Below, piece after piece: positions 22,626 to 29,924 of a stretch of DNA of 33,027 nucleotides. The stretch lies in the NCBI GenBank assembly GCA_965658375.1, contig CBFHSD010000025.1:1-33027 (forward strand). The letters run 5' to 3'. The position numbers and the translations under genes are program-made. The notes under the pieces were generated by a model. That model was not told the origin of the DNA and searched no databases. It saw only the letters and a program-made list of their open reading frames with translations. Each line of letters opens with the position of its first letter. Position 1 is the first letter of the stretch. The stretch is from CBFHSD01 sp965658375. GTDB taxonomy: Bacteria; Bacteroidota; Bacteroidia; Flavobacteriales_G; Salibacteraceae.

Positions 22626-25052
22626 TTAATCAAGAGAAGAAAATGCATGTGGATTTGCTTCTTGCATGATAGAGTAAGCAGCATCCACAATATCGTCTAC
22701 ACTTGGCTTACTGAAGTAATCTCCATCAGAACCATATGCCGGCCTATGAGCTTTAGCTGTTAAGGTGAGAGGTTTTGAATCGAGTTGGTAATATCCGTTT
22801 TGGGTATCAATCACTTGCTGGAGAAGGAAGGCTGATGCTCCACCAGGTACATCTTCATCTACAATAAGTAGTCTGTTGGTTTTAGCTAAGGATTTCGCAG
22901 TGTCTTTATTCAAGTCAAATGGAAGCAAAGTCTGAGCATCAATAATTTCAACGTTTATCCCTAAAGAAGTAAGCTCTTTGCTCGCTTCTACAACCATGCG
23001 TACAATTGATCCGTAGGTAAGTATAGTTAAATCTTTTCCTTCTTGAATCACTTCTACTTCACCTAATGGAACTGTGAATTCACCAATATTTGTCGGTACT
23101 TTTTCTTTCAATCTATAGCCATTCAAAGATTCTATAACAATTCCTGGTTCGTCACCTTGGAGCAAGGTGTTATAAAAGCCAGCTGCCTGTGTCATATTTC
23201 TGGGAACGCAAACGTGAACTCCTCTTACTGAGTTTAAAATCATTCCCATTGGAGATCCAGAGTGCCAGATTCCTTCCAGTCTATGACCTCTCGTGCGAAT
23301 AATTACCGGAGCTTTTTGACCACCAGCAGACCTGTATTGAACAGTAGCCAAATCATCTGATATAACCTGGATAGCGTACAATAGATAATCAAGATATTGG
23401 ATTTCTGCAATAGGGCGTAATCCTCTCATTGCCATTCCGATACCTTGTCCTAGAATGGTGTTTTCTCGAATTCCAGTATCTGAAACACGTAATTCTCCGT
23501 GTTTATCTTGAAGTCCCTCCAGTCCTTGGTTTACTCCACCAATTTTACCGCTATCTTCTCCGAAAATCAGCACTTCTGGTCTATTTTCTAAGATGTAATC
23601 AAAATTATCTCGTAGAATCTCTCTTCCATCTTTTTCTTCATTGCCTTCATATGTGGGCAGTGTTTTTTCAACATCAAAGGCATTACTGGAAGACTCAGAT
23701 GTTAGATGACTAGAGTAGGCATATTGTTGTTTTACTGCAAAATCTTTATACCAATTAGATAAAGCTGTACGTGCATTTAACTTTTCGTTTCGAGTAATGC
23801 GAAGTACTTTTCTCACTTTTGTGGCAATATCTCTTTTTTCTGGCTCAGCAATACTTTTTAGAGCATCAAACTCTTTGTTAATGAAACTGGAATTACTGCT
23901 TTCTGAGGCCAATTGTTCAATGCCTGAAAGTGCTTCAGCTAAAGCACTTTGAATAGGGCTTAAGAAATTAGACCAAGCAGCTTTTTTAGCGTCTCTTACT
24001 TTTTTCTTTGACTCCTTTTCGATTGCGTCAAGCGTTTGTTCATCTGAAATTTTGTTGCTTAGGATCCACTTGCGCATTTGTACTAATCCATCAAATTCCT
24101 TTTCCCATTCTAAGCGCTCTTTTGATTTGTAACGTTCGTGAGAGCCGGAGGTGGAATGGCCTTGTGGTTGCGTACATTCTTCTACATGTACCAAAATTGG
24201 TGTATGTGTGTCTCTAGCAATTTTTACAGCTTCATCATAAGTACGCACTAAGTTGGCGTAGTCCCATGCTTTTACTTTAAAAATTTCATAGCCTCGTTCG
24301 CCTTCTTTACTTTTTTGGAAACCGGCTAAAGCTTCGGAGATACTGCCCTTTGTGGTTTGGTATTTTCTTTCAACTGAGATTCCGTACCCGTCATCCCAAA
24401 CACTAATCACTGCTGGCACCTTTAAAACACCAATTGCATTCATTGCTTCCCAGAAAGGTCCTTCAGAGGTTGAGGCATCTCCAATACTCGCAAATGCTAC
24501 TTCATTTCCGTTATTAGAAAATTTATTAAACTCTTCAATGTCTTTAAGCGTTGGGTGATTTCTGTACACTTTTGAAGCTTGCGCTAAACCTACTAATCGA
24601 GACATTTGTCCAGCAGTAGGAGAGATGTCTGCACTAGAATTCTTTTGTTCTGTGAGGTTTTTCCATTCGCCATTTTCATCAAGAGAGCGTGTCGCATAGT
24701 GGCCATTCATCTGTCTACCACCTGAAGCTGTTTCGTGAGCGATATCTGCGTGAGCGTAGAGTTGAGCGAAGAATCCTTCTATGGTAAGCAGTTTTGCTGC
24801 CATCATCCATGTTTGGTCTCTGTAATATCCAGATCTGAAATCTCCGTTTTGAAACTGTTTAGCTAAAGCAATTTGTGGCAGTTCTTTACCATCTCCAAAA
24901 ATTCCAAATTTGGCCTTTCCGGTCAAGACTTCTCTTCTTCCAAGTAAGCTAGTCTCTCTACTTTCATGACCAAGTCTGTAATCAGTTAAGATTTCGTTCA
25001 CAGTTTCCTGATCCAACGATTTAGCTGTTTTCTTAGATTGTGTTTTTGCCAT
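22626..25052 (-). CDS. Fused 2-oxoacid dehydrogenase E1 alpha-beta (branched-chain/pyruvate type)
   Basis: An 808-residue thiamine-diphosphate enzyme in which the alpha (about 1-400) and beta (about 460-808) subunits of E1 are one chain. The alpha part carries the ThDP motif starting at GDASTSEG and closing in WDDGYGIS, and a loop GHSTSGSHERYKS like the regulatory loop of branched-chain E1 alpha. The beta part has FGEDSGKIGGVNQG, the glutamate in PIAEIQYLDYL, and a C-terminal transketolase domain (LLIVDEDVPGG). It decarboxylates a 2-oxo acid and passes the acyl group to an E2 lipoyl enzyme, which is not in the window. The single-chain form is common in Bacteroidota. Loop sequence favours branched-chain substrates, but pyruvate is possible. 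Confidence 0.92.
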   Translation of the reverse strand: MAKTQSKKTAKSLDQETVNEILTDYRLGHESRETSLLGRREVLTGKAKFGIFGDGKELPQIALAKQFQNGDFRSGYYRDQTWMMAAKLLTIEGFFAQLYAHADIAHETASGGRQMNGHYATRSLDENGEWKNLTEQKNSSADISPTAGQMSRLVGLAQASKVYRNHPTLKDIEEFNKFSNNGNEVAFASIGDASTSEGPFWEAMNAIGVLKVPAVISVWDDGYGISVERKYQTTKGSISEALAGFQKSKEGERGYEIFKVKAWDYANLVRTYDEAVKIARDTHTPILVHVEECTQPQGHSTSGSHERYKSKERLEWEKEFDGLVQMRKWILSNKISDEQTLDAIEKESKKKVRDAKKAAWSNFLSPIQSALAEALSGIEQLASESSNSSFINKEFDALKSIAEPEKRDIATKVRKVLRITRNEKLNARTALSNWYKDFAVKQQYAYSSHLTSESSSNAFDVEKTLPTYEGNEEKDGREILRDNFDYILENRPEVLIFGEDSGKIGGVNQGLEGLQDKHGELRVSDTGIRENTILGQGIGMAMRGLRPIAEIQYLDYLLYAIQVISDDLATVQYRSAGGQKAPVIIRTRGHRLEGIWHSGSPMGMILNSVRGVHVCVPRNMTQAAGFYNTLLQGDEPGIVIESLNGYRLKEKVPTNIGEFTVPLGEVEVIQEGKDLTILTYGSIVRMVVEASKELTSLGINVEIIDAQTLLPFDLNKDTAKSLAKTNRLLIVDEDVPGGASAFLLQQVIDTQNGYYQLDSKPLTLTAKAHRPAYGSDGDYFSKPSVDDIVDAAYSIMQEANPHAFSSLD

Positions 25053-25366
25053 GATTTCACTGTATTTGGGGCTGCAAATGTATGAAAATCATGATTTTTT
25101 TGATTGTTATGTATGGATGTTTGGTAATAAAATTCGAATACAGAATTAAATTACGCTTAGGCATAAATTTCAGAATGTTATTTCATTGCGTAAGCTGGGC
25201 AGTAGAACCTAGATTTCATAATTGCTAAAGCCGCAGGAATTGAAGCTGAGAGTAATGGCATGGGCGTTTTTAAGAAGGCTTGCAATGTTGCCGGTGTAAT
25301 GCTGGTATGAGTAGCCAAAATCAAGTTTATTGGTATACCTTAGTTGAAAGGTTCCAATGAGGCTGT
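25053..25366. other. Gene-free stretch with decayed-looking sequence
   Basis: About 314 bases lie between the E1 gene and the PspC stub. Apart from the E1 promoter at 25074-25081 I recognise nothing. On the minus strand 25339-25178 is open for 53 codons without a proper start; on the plus strand 25206-25310 is open for 35 codons (a GIEAESNGMGVFKKACNVAG-like reading) before TGA. Both look protein-like, but neither matches a family I know. It is probably remnant sequence left when the PspC gene lost its 3' part. Confidence 0.4.
25074..25081 (-). promoter_or_regulatory. -7 promoter element of the E1-murQ unit
   Basis: Minus-strand TACATTTG, a perfect TAnnTTTG match 21 nt before the E1 ATG at 25052. 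No -33 TTG at the usual distance. Confidence 0.5.
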
Positions 25367-25534
25367 TTAGATTTCTGCAATACGAGATTCAATGTCTGCC
25401 ATAATTTCATCTCTTCCGCCCGAAGTACTGAAATAACTCATAATGGTGTCTAGGTATTTTTTCAGTTTAGAGAAGGCGTCTTCATCAAGAGTGAAAACGA
25501 CACCATTAATATTTACTGTTACTGTTTTTTTCAT
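25367..25534 (-). pseudogene. PspC-domain protein gene, N-terminal remnant (55 codons)
   Basis: Translating the minus strand from ATG 25534 gives 55 residues: MKKTVTVNINGVVFTLDED, then a KLKKYLDTI helix, SYFSTSGGRDEI and DIESRIAEI, followed by TAA. This is the start of the long PspC-type membrane proteins of Bacteroidota, which begin MKKT-x-x-x-N-x-x-G-x-x-F-x-I/L-DE-A and continue with DIE-x-RIAE before their membrane helices. Everything after RIAE, including the PspC helices, is absent, and the next 300 bases do not contain it in any frame. The gene starts 11 nt after padR, the usual partner order. Most likely it is a truncated gene; a deliberate short protein is less likely. Confidence 0.65.
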
Positions 25535-25545
25535 GTGATCTACTA

Positions 25546-25878
25546 TTAGGAGTTTTGGGTTTTGGTTTTATTCACGGCTTTTTCAAGCTCGTTCCAGGTA
25601 TGATTTAGTTCTTGTAAAAATTTGGTGCCTAGTTTTGTGAGTTTGTAATATTTCCTTGGTGGGCCAGAAACAGACTCTTCCCACCTGTAAGCTAAAATTC
25701 CCGCATTTTTTAATCGAGTGAGAAGAGGGTACAAAGTACCTTCAACTACGAAGAGTTTCGCCTCTTTGAGTTCATGAATGATGTCGCTAGGATACATTTC
25801 GTTTTTACTTAATAGAGAGAGTATGCAGAACTCTAGTACACCTTTTCTCATTTGAGCTTTGGTATTTTCAATCTTCAT
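25546..25878 (-). CDS. PadR-family transcription regulator
   Basis: A 110-residue winged-helix repressor of the short PadR subfamily. RKGVLEFCILSLLSKNEMYPSDIIHEL covers the first helices, VVEGTLYPLLTRLKNAGIL is the recognition helix and start of the wing, and GPPRKYYKLTKLG is the wing hairpin. The C-terminal helix (LNHTWNELEKAVNK) serves dimerisation. Such regulators usually sit before a PspC-type membrane protein gene and control envelope-stress functions; here that neighbour is only a 55-codon stub. A promoter (25913-25920) and overlapping dyad repeats (25932-25974) upstream indicate autoregulation. Confidence 0.92.
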   Translation of the reverse strand: MKIENTKAQMRKGVLEFCILSLLSKNEMYPSDIIHELKEAKLFVVEGTLYPLLTRLKNAGILAYRWEESVSGPPRKYYKLTKLGTKFLQELNHTWNELEKAVNKTKTQNS

Positions 25879-25912
25879 ATATTAGAGTTTTCATGCTAGT
25901 TATTTTGTTATG

Positions 25913-25920
25913 CAAATATA
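25913..25920 (-). promoter_or_regulatory. Promoter of padR
   Basis: Minus-strand TATATTTG (-7) with TTG at 25944-25942 as -33 box, separated by 21 nt, within the spacing known for Bacteroidota promoters. The ATG of padR follows 34 nt after the -7 box. The -33 box lies inside the proposed operator. Confidence 0.5.
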
Positions 25921-25931
25921 TATACATTACT

Positions 25932-25974
25932 TAGTACTATGCAATACATAGTATAATGTTTTTAATAGTACTAT
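25932..25974. promoter_or_regulatory. PadR operator candidate (repeated TAGTACTAT dyads)
   Basis: TACTATGCAATACATAGTA (25935-25953) is a perfect 7-bp inverted repeat around CAATA. It overlaps the palindrome TAGTACTA (25932-25939). A third copy, ATAGTACTAT, follows at 25965-25974. PadR proteins bind dyads of this size, and the cluster covers the -33 region of padR, as expected for an autorepressor. Confidence 0.55.
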
Positions 25975-26085
25975 ATATGAGCGATGTTTACAGGGGTTTG
26001 AACGGCTTTAGAGGCGATTAAAAATTTCAGTATTGGTTTATCATGTGGTCAGAATTACCGAGATTTGGTCACAAATAATGAAACT

Positions 26086-26745
26086 ATGAAGAAGTTAAGC
26101 TTAACACTTACCATGCTTGTTGCAATAACAATGAGTGTGTTTGCACAAGATGCATTTGAAGGTAAGATTACCTATGCCATTACATATGAGAATGTTCCCG
26201 CAGAAATGGCGCAATACAAAGCGATGTTGCCGTCAGAATCTGTTCAGTACGTTCAAAAGAATAAAATGAGACAGGAGCAAGGAAGTGCAGCGAGCTCTAC
26301 TATTACCATTACAGATACAAAGAAGAATGAATCTATCATGATGATGGACATGATGGGTAAAAAAATCCGTATAAATATTTCGGGTGATGATTTTGAAGAA
26401 GCGCAAGAAGACTACGCACTTTCAAACATGGAAAAAACAGAAGAGACAAAAGAGATTGCTGGTTATACATGTAAATTAGCTTATGTATCTGTTGGCGAAG
26501 GAGCCGAGCAAATTGATTTAGATGTTTGGTATACAGATGAATTGAAGGTAGAAGCACAAACTCAGTTTGAAGAATTAGGTGGTTTTCCAATGGCATATAG
26601 CATGGATGTTCCTGGAGCTGGCTTTACTATGGTCTTGACCGTTTCAGGTGTTGAAGAGCAAAAAGTAGACAAGAGTATGTTTGAAGCAAGCAAAGAATAT
26701 GAGTTGTTCACTATTGAAGAATTGAAACAATTAACAGGTCAATAA
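26086..26745 (+). CDS. Secreted GLPGLI/DUF4412-like protein, copy 1
   Basis: A 219-residue exported protein from ATG 26086 (signal MKKLSLTLTMLVAITMSVFAQ). A TTG seven codons earlier would spoil the signal peptide. The mature part starts FEGKITYAITYENVPAEMAQY and contains the helix-poor, strand-rich layout of the GLPGLI/DUF4412 group, including EIAGYTCKLAYV, DLDVWYTDEL and GGFPMAYSM. It is a paralogue of the next gene: both share FEG-x-I-x-Y-x-I-x-Y and the LP-S/T-E block. Function of the family is unknown. The gene is divergent from padR and 207 nt from it. Confidence 0.75.
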   Translation: MKKLSLTLTMLVAITMSVFAQDAFEGKITYAITYENVPAEMAQYKAMLPSESVQYVQKNKMRQEQGSAASSTITITDTKKNESIMMMDMMGKKIRINISGDDFEEAQEDYALSNMEKTEETKEIAGYTCKLAYVSVGEGAEQIDLDVWYTDELKVEAQTQFEELGGFPMAYSMDVPGAGFTMVLTVSGVEEQKVDKSMFEASKEYELFTIEELKQLTGQ

Positions 26746-26778
26746 GCAACACATTTCCAATTGTACGTTCCCTTATAT

Positions 26779-27444
26779 ATGAAGCATTTATTATTCATTG
26801 TATTCCTAATTGTAGGGCAAGTTGTTTTAGGGCAAAGTTTTGAGGGTGAAATTCGCTATTCGATTGAATACTTAGAGATTCCTCAACAATTGGCTTCGTT
26901 TAAAAAGAATTTGCCAACAGAAGAGGTTCTTCACATCAAAGGAGATAAAGTACGCCATGAAGGTGCCACAGCTTTTGGTGCCCGATTCGTGAAAGTGAAG
27001 GAATTTGATAAAAATGACATGTTCATATTATGGGATCATGCTGGAAACCTTTTGCACATTGACCTTACAGCAGAAGAATTCAAAGCTGACCAAAATGGAG
27101 GTCCTGATGTTTACCTTTCACCATCTGCTGAATCTAAAATGATATTTGGATACGATTGCTCTAAAGCAACGTTCACTTATCCTGGAGATAGCAGATCAAG
27201 TTACTATGTATTTTACACCACTTCCATCAATTGGAAAGCTTTGAATTTGATTAAAGGTGTGCCTGGATTGCCTTTAGAGTTTGTGTATAACAACCAAGGT
27301 ATGGTTATGAAAGTGACGGCCACCTCAATTAAATCCATTCCACAAAAGGATTCTTATTTTCAAGTGCCATCCAATTACACCACCATGAACCTGAGTGAGT
27401 TCAATCTGTACTTGAATGAGTTGGGCTCTGATTACGTAGATTAA
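26779..27444 (+). CDS. Secreted GLPGLI/DUF4412-like protein, copy 2
   Basis: A 221-residue exported protein from ATG 26779 (signal MKHLLFIVFLIVGQVVLGQ); the frame is open six codons further upstream to a TTG. FEGEIRYSIEYLEIPQQLA parallels the start of copy 1 over about 35 residues. MIFGYDCSKATFTY corresponds to the IAGYTC segment, and IKGVPGLPLEF is a variant of the GLPGLI signature. It lies 33 nt after copy 1 and 2 nt before the Lys1-like dehydrogenase gene, so the three are probably one transcript. The pair arose by tandem duplication followed by strong divergence. Function unknown. Confidence 0.75.
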   Translation: MKHLLFIVFLIVGQVVLGQSFEGEIRYSIEYLEIPQQLASFKKNLPTEEVLHIKGDKVRHEGATAFGARFVKVKEFDKNDMFILWDHAGNLLHIDLTAEEFKADQNGGPDVYLSPSAESKMIFGYDCSKATFTYPGDSRSSYYVFYTTSINWKALNLIKGVPGLPLEFVYNNQGMVMKVTATSIKSIPQKDSYFQVPSNYTTMNLSEFNLYLNELGSDYVD

Positions 27445-27446
27445 GT

Positions 27447-28649
27447 ATGTTGAAAATAGCATTGATTAAAGAAGGGAAGACTCCGCCAGATGAGCGTGTA
27501 GTTTTGAATCCAGAACAAGCATTACAACTTCACTCCTTAGAAAATGTAGATTTTAAAATACAATCAAGTGATGTAAGAAGGTTCAAAGATCAAGAGTACA
27601 TAAACCTTGGAATTTCAGTAGAAGAAAATGTACATGATGCCGATGTGTTGCTTGGTGTAAAGGAAGTGCCAATCTCTTCTTTAATTGCAGATAAGACCTA
27701 TTTTTTCTTTTCGCACACTATCAAAGAGCAGCCATACAATAGAGATTTACTTCGTGCTGTTTTAGAGAAAAACATTCGACTCATTGATTGGGAGACGCTT
27801 ACCGATGAAAAGGGAATTCGATACATCGGATTTGGAAGATATGCCGGAATTGTTGGAGCCTACAATGGCTTTAGAGCATGGGGCTTAAAAGAAGGTTCCT
27901 ATAGTTTGAAGCAAGCATTTGAGTGTGCTGATTTACTTGAGGTAAAAGAAGAATTGAAAAAGGTCAAGCTTCCAGCAATCAAAATTGCTTTGACTGGTGG
28001 AGGTAGAGTAGCGAAAGGAGCCATTGAAATACTCCAAGAACTTGGTATAAAGAAAGTGCCTGTCAGCGACTTTTTAAATGTTGAATATAGTGAACCCGTA
28101 TATGCGCAATTGTTTGTAGATGACTATAACAGACGCACAGATGGACAAAATCTAGGTAGGCCAGATTTTTATAAAAACTTTTCGGAATACGATTCGAATT
28201 TTTACCGATTCGCTCAAGTCACAGACTTTTTTATCGCAGGTCATTTCTATGCAGAAGGTTCGCCCTTTTTGTTTACAAGAGACGATGCGAAAAAGGCAGA
28301 TTTTAATATCAGCCTAGTGGCAGATATCAGTTGCGATATTGATGGGCCAGTAGCTTCTACCATACGCCCAAGCACCATTTCTGATCCTATTTATGGATAC
28401 AATCCGCAAACAGAAACAGAAGATGATTTCCGTAAAGAAGGGGTGATAACTGTTATGGCAGTTGACAATTTGCCTTGTGAGTTGCCAAAAGATGCAAGTA
28501 CTGATTTTGGTAGAGAATTTATCAAGTATATTCTACCTCAGTTGCTCAACGGAGATAAAAATGGGGTGCTTGAAAGAGCTACGATTGCCCAAAATGGGTC
28601 GCTCACTTCCAGGTATGCTTACTTGACAGATTATGTCAAGGGAATGTAA
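27447..28649 (+). CDS. Saccharopine dehydrogenase-like (Lys1-type) NAD(P)-dependent oxidoreductase
   Basis: A 400-residue enzyme of the alanine dehydrogenase/saccharopine dehydrogenase fold. The N-terminal domain holds K72 in GVKEVP and H90 in FFFSHTIKEQ, matching the catalytic Lys and His of yeast Lys1. The Rossmann loop is GGGRVAKGA (184-192). DISCDIDGPVASTIRPSTI is another conserved Lys1-type block. Such proteins interconvert saccharopine and lysine plus 2-oxoglutarate; in Bacteroidota the real substrate is often unproven. It starts 2 nt after the second GLPGLI-like gene, and its 3' end overlaps the convergent tag gene by 14 bp. Confidence 0.85.
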   Translation: MLKIALIKEGKTPPDERVVLNPEQALQLHSLENVDFKIQSSDVRRFKDQEYINLGISVEENVHDADVLLGVKEVPISSLIADKTYFFFSHTIKEQPYNRDLLRAVLEKNIRLIDWETLTDEKGIRYIGFGRYAGIVGAYNGFRAWGLKEGSYSLKQAFECADLLEVKEELKKVKLPAIKIALTGGGRVAKGAIEILQELGIKKVPVSDFLNVEYSEPVYAQLFVDDYNRRTDGQNLGRPDFYKNFSEYDSNFYRFAQVTDFFIAGHFYAEGSPFLFTRDDAKKADFNISLVADISCDIDGPVASTIRPSTISDPIYGYNPQTETEDDFRKEGVITVMAVDNLPCELPKDASTDFGREFIKYILPQLLNGDKNGVLERATIAQNGSLTSRYAYLTDYVKGM

Positions 28650-29208
28650 GTTCTTTATATCTAAAACAGTCTTTTACATGATCATTCACCAAGCCGCATG
28701 CCTGCATGTAAGCATACATAATGGTTGAGCCGCAAAAGGTGAACCCTCTTTTTTTAAGATCTTTACTTAATTGATCGGAAATTTCGGTTGTTGCGGGTGT
28801 TTCATTGAGTGTTTTCCATTGGTTGATAATGGGTTTATTACCAACGAACTTCCATACGTAAGCATCGAAAGAACCAAACTCTTTTTGAATTTCTAGAAAG
28901 CATTTCGCATTGTTGACTGCACTTTTTATTTTCAGTCTGTTTCTAACAATGCCAGCATCGTACATGAGTTCTTCCTTTTTATCTTCAGAGAATAAGGAGA
29001 CTTTTTGCGGTTCGAAATTGGCAAATGCTTTTCTATAACCCTCACGCCTTTTTAAAATGGTGCTCCAACTCAAACCAGCTTGTGCACCTTCGAGTATTAA
29101 GAACTCAAAATGCACATGATCGTCATGCACTGGAACACCCCATTCTGTATCGTGATATGCTTTATACTTGTCGGAAGAAAGACACCAACAGCATCTGTTC
29201 TTCTCCAT
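28636..29208 (-). CDS. tag: DNA-3-methyladenine glycosylase I
   Basis: A 190-residue base-excision repair enzyme that removes 3-methyladenine from alkylated DNA. RCCWCLSSDKYKAYHDTEWGVP is the conserved N-terminus, with C6 and H19 as zinc ligands. H177 and C181 (NDHVKDCFRY) supply the other two, as in E. coli Tag. The core LILEGAQAGLSWSTILKRR carries the helix-hairpin-helix substrate pocket. Two additional cysteines (C7, C9) near the zinc site are unusual. Its ATG overlaps the stop of rpe by one base (TAATG), so translation is coupled. Its end overlaps the Lys1-like gene. Confidence 0.95.
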   Translation of the reverse strand: MEKNRCCWCLSSDKYKAYHDTEWGVPVHDDHVHFEFLILEGAQAGLSWSTILKRREGYRKAFANFEPQKVSLFSEDKKEELMYDAGIVRNRLKIKSAVNNAKCFLEIQKEFGSFDAYVWKFVGNKPIINQWKTLNETPATTEISDQLSKDLKKRGFTFCGSTIMYAYMQACGLVNDHVKDCFRYKELTFP

Positions 29209-29873
29209 TATTTTATTCCAAGTTTCTTAAGCTTACTAATGGTTTTCATTGGGTCTTCGCTATTGAATACAAAAGAACCGGCTACCAAAGCGTTTGCTCC
29301 TGCATCTACCAATTCGCGACCTGTTTCTAGGTTCACACCGCCATCAACTTCAATGATTAAATCTGGATTTACGGCTTCTGCAATTTCGCGAAGGTCTTCT
29401 ACTTTACTGTATGCATTATTGATGAATTTTTGCCCACCAAAACCTGGGTTCACGCTCATTACTAAAGCCAAATCTAAATCTTCTATAATATCTTCAAGAA
29501 GCGATACGGGAGAATGTGGGTTCAATGCTACACCGGCTTTCATCCCTTCTGCCTTAATGGCTTGAATGGTTCTATGAAGGTGGGTAGATGCTTCGTAATG
29601 CACTGTTAAAATATCGGCTCCCACAGCTTTAAAGTCTTTGATGTATCGCTCTGGTTTTTCAATCATCAAGTGAACATCAAAGGTTTTCTTCGCATGCTTT
29701 TTCATGCTTTTTATCACAGGCATCCCGTAAGATATGTTGGGAACAAAATTTCCATCCATGATGTCTAAGTGAAACCAATCGGCTTCGCTTTCATTCACCA
29801 TTTTTATGGCTGCCTGCAAATTGCAGAAGTCGGCAGCAAGAATAGATGGAGCAATAATTGGAGCTTTTTTCAT
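29208..29873 (-). CDS. rpe: Ribulose-phosphate 3-epimerase
   Basis: A 221-residue TIM-barrel enzyme of the pentose phosphate pathway that interconverts ribulose 5-phosphate and xylulose 5-phosphate. Conserved elements are present in order: APSILAADFCNL (S10), WFHLDIMDGNFVPN (H36, D38), DVHLMIEKPERY, VMSVNPGFGGQKF and IEVDGGVN (catalytic Asp). Length is typical. It is translationally coupled to tag. The start codon lies only 14 nt after the terminator of pruA (29888-29918). No TAnnTTTG box is seen close by, so expression may depend on readthrough. Confidence 0.97.
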   Translation of the reverse strand: MKKAPIIAPSILAADFCNLQAAIKMVNESEADWFHLDIMDGNFVPNISYGMPVIKSMKKHAKKTFDVHLMIEKPERYIKDFKAVGADILTVHYEASTHLHRTIQAIKAEGMKAGVALNPHSPVSLLEDIIEDLDLALVMSVNPGFGGQKFINNAYSKVEDLREIAEAVNPDLIIEVDGGVNLETGRELVDAGANALVAGSFVFNSEDPMKTISKLKKLGIK

Positions 29874-29887
29874 TGTGTATATGTATG

Positions 29888-29918
29888 AAAAAAGCCTCTT
29901 CCAATGGAAGAGGCTTTT
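29888..29918 (-). terminator. Terminator of pruA
   Basis: AAAAGCCTCTTCC (29890-29902), loop AAT, GGAAGAGGCTTTT (29906-29918); on the minus strand a run of six U follows. It lies between the pruA stop and the rpe start, which are 51 nt apart. Confidence 0.9.
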
Positions 29919-29924
29919 AAGAGT

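Noticed and set aside
23429..23713. 94-codon plus-strand frame inside the fused E1 gene
   Set aside because: It is antisense to well-conserved E1 beta sequence and has no family features.
25053..25366. Insertion sequence or integron remnant
   Set aside because: No terminal inverted repeats, target duplication or transposase-like reading frame could be found.
26065..26085. TTG start for the first GLPGLI-like protein
   Set aside because: It adds polar residues before a perfect signal peptide that begins at ATG 26086.
29025..29565. Two overlapping plus-strand frames opposite tag and rpe
   Set aside because: Both tag and rpe are unmistakable, and these frames only mirror them.
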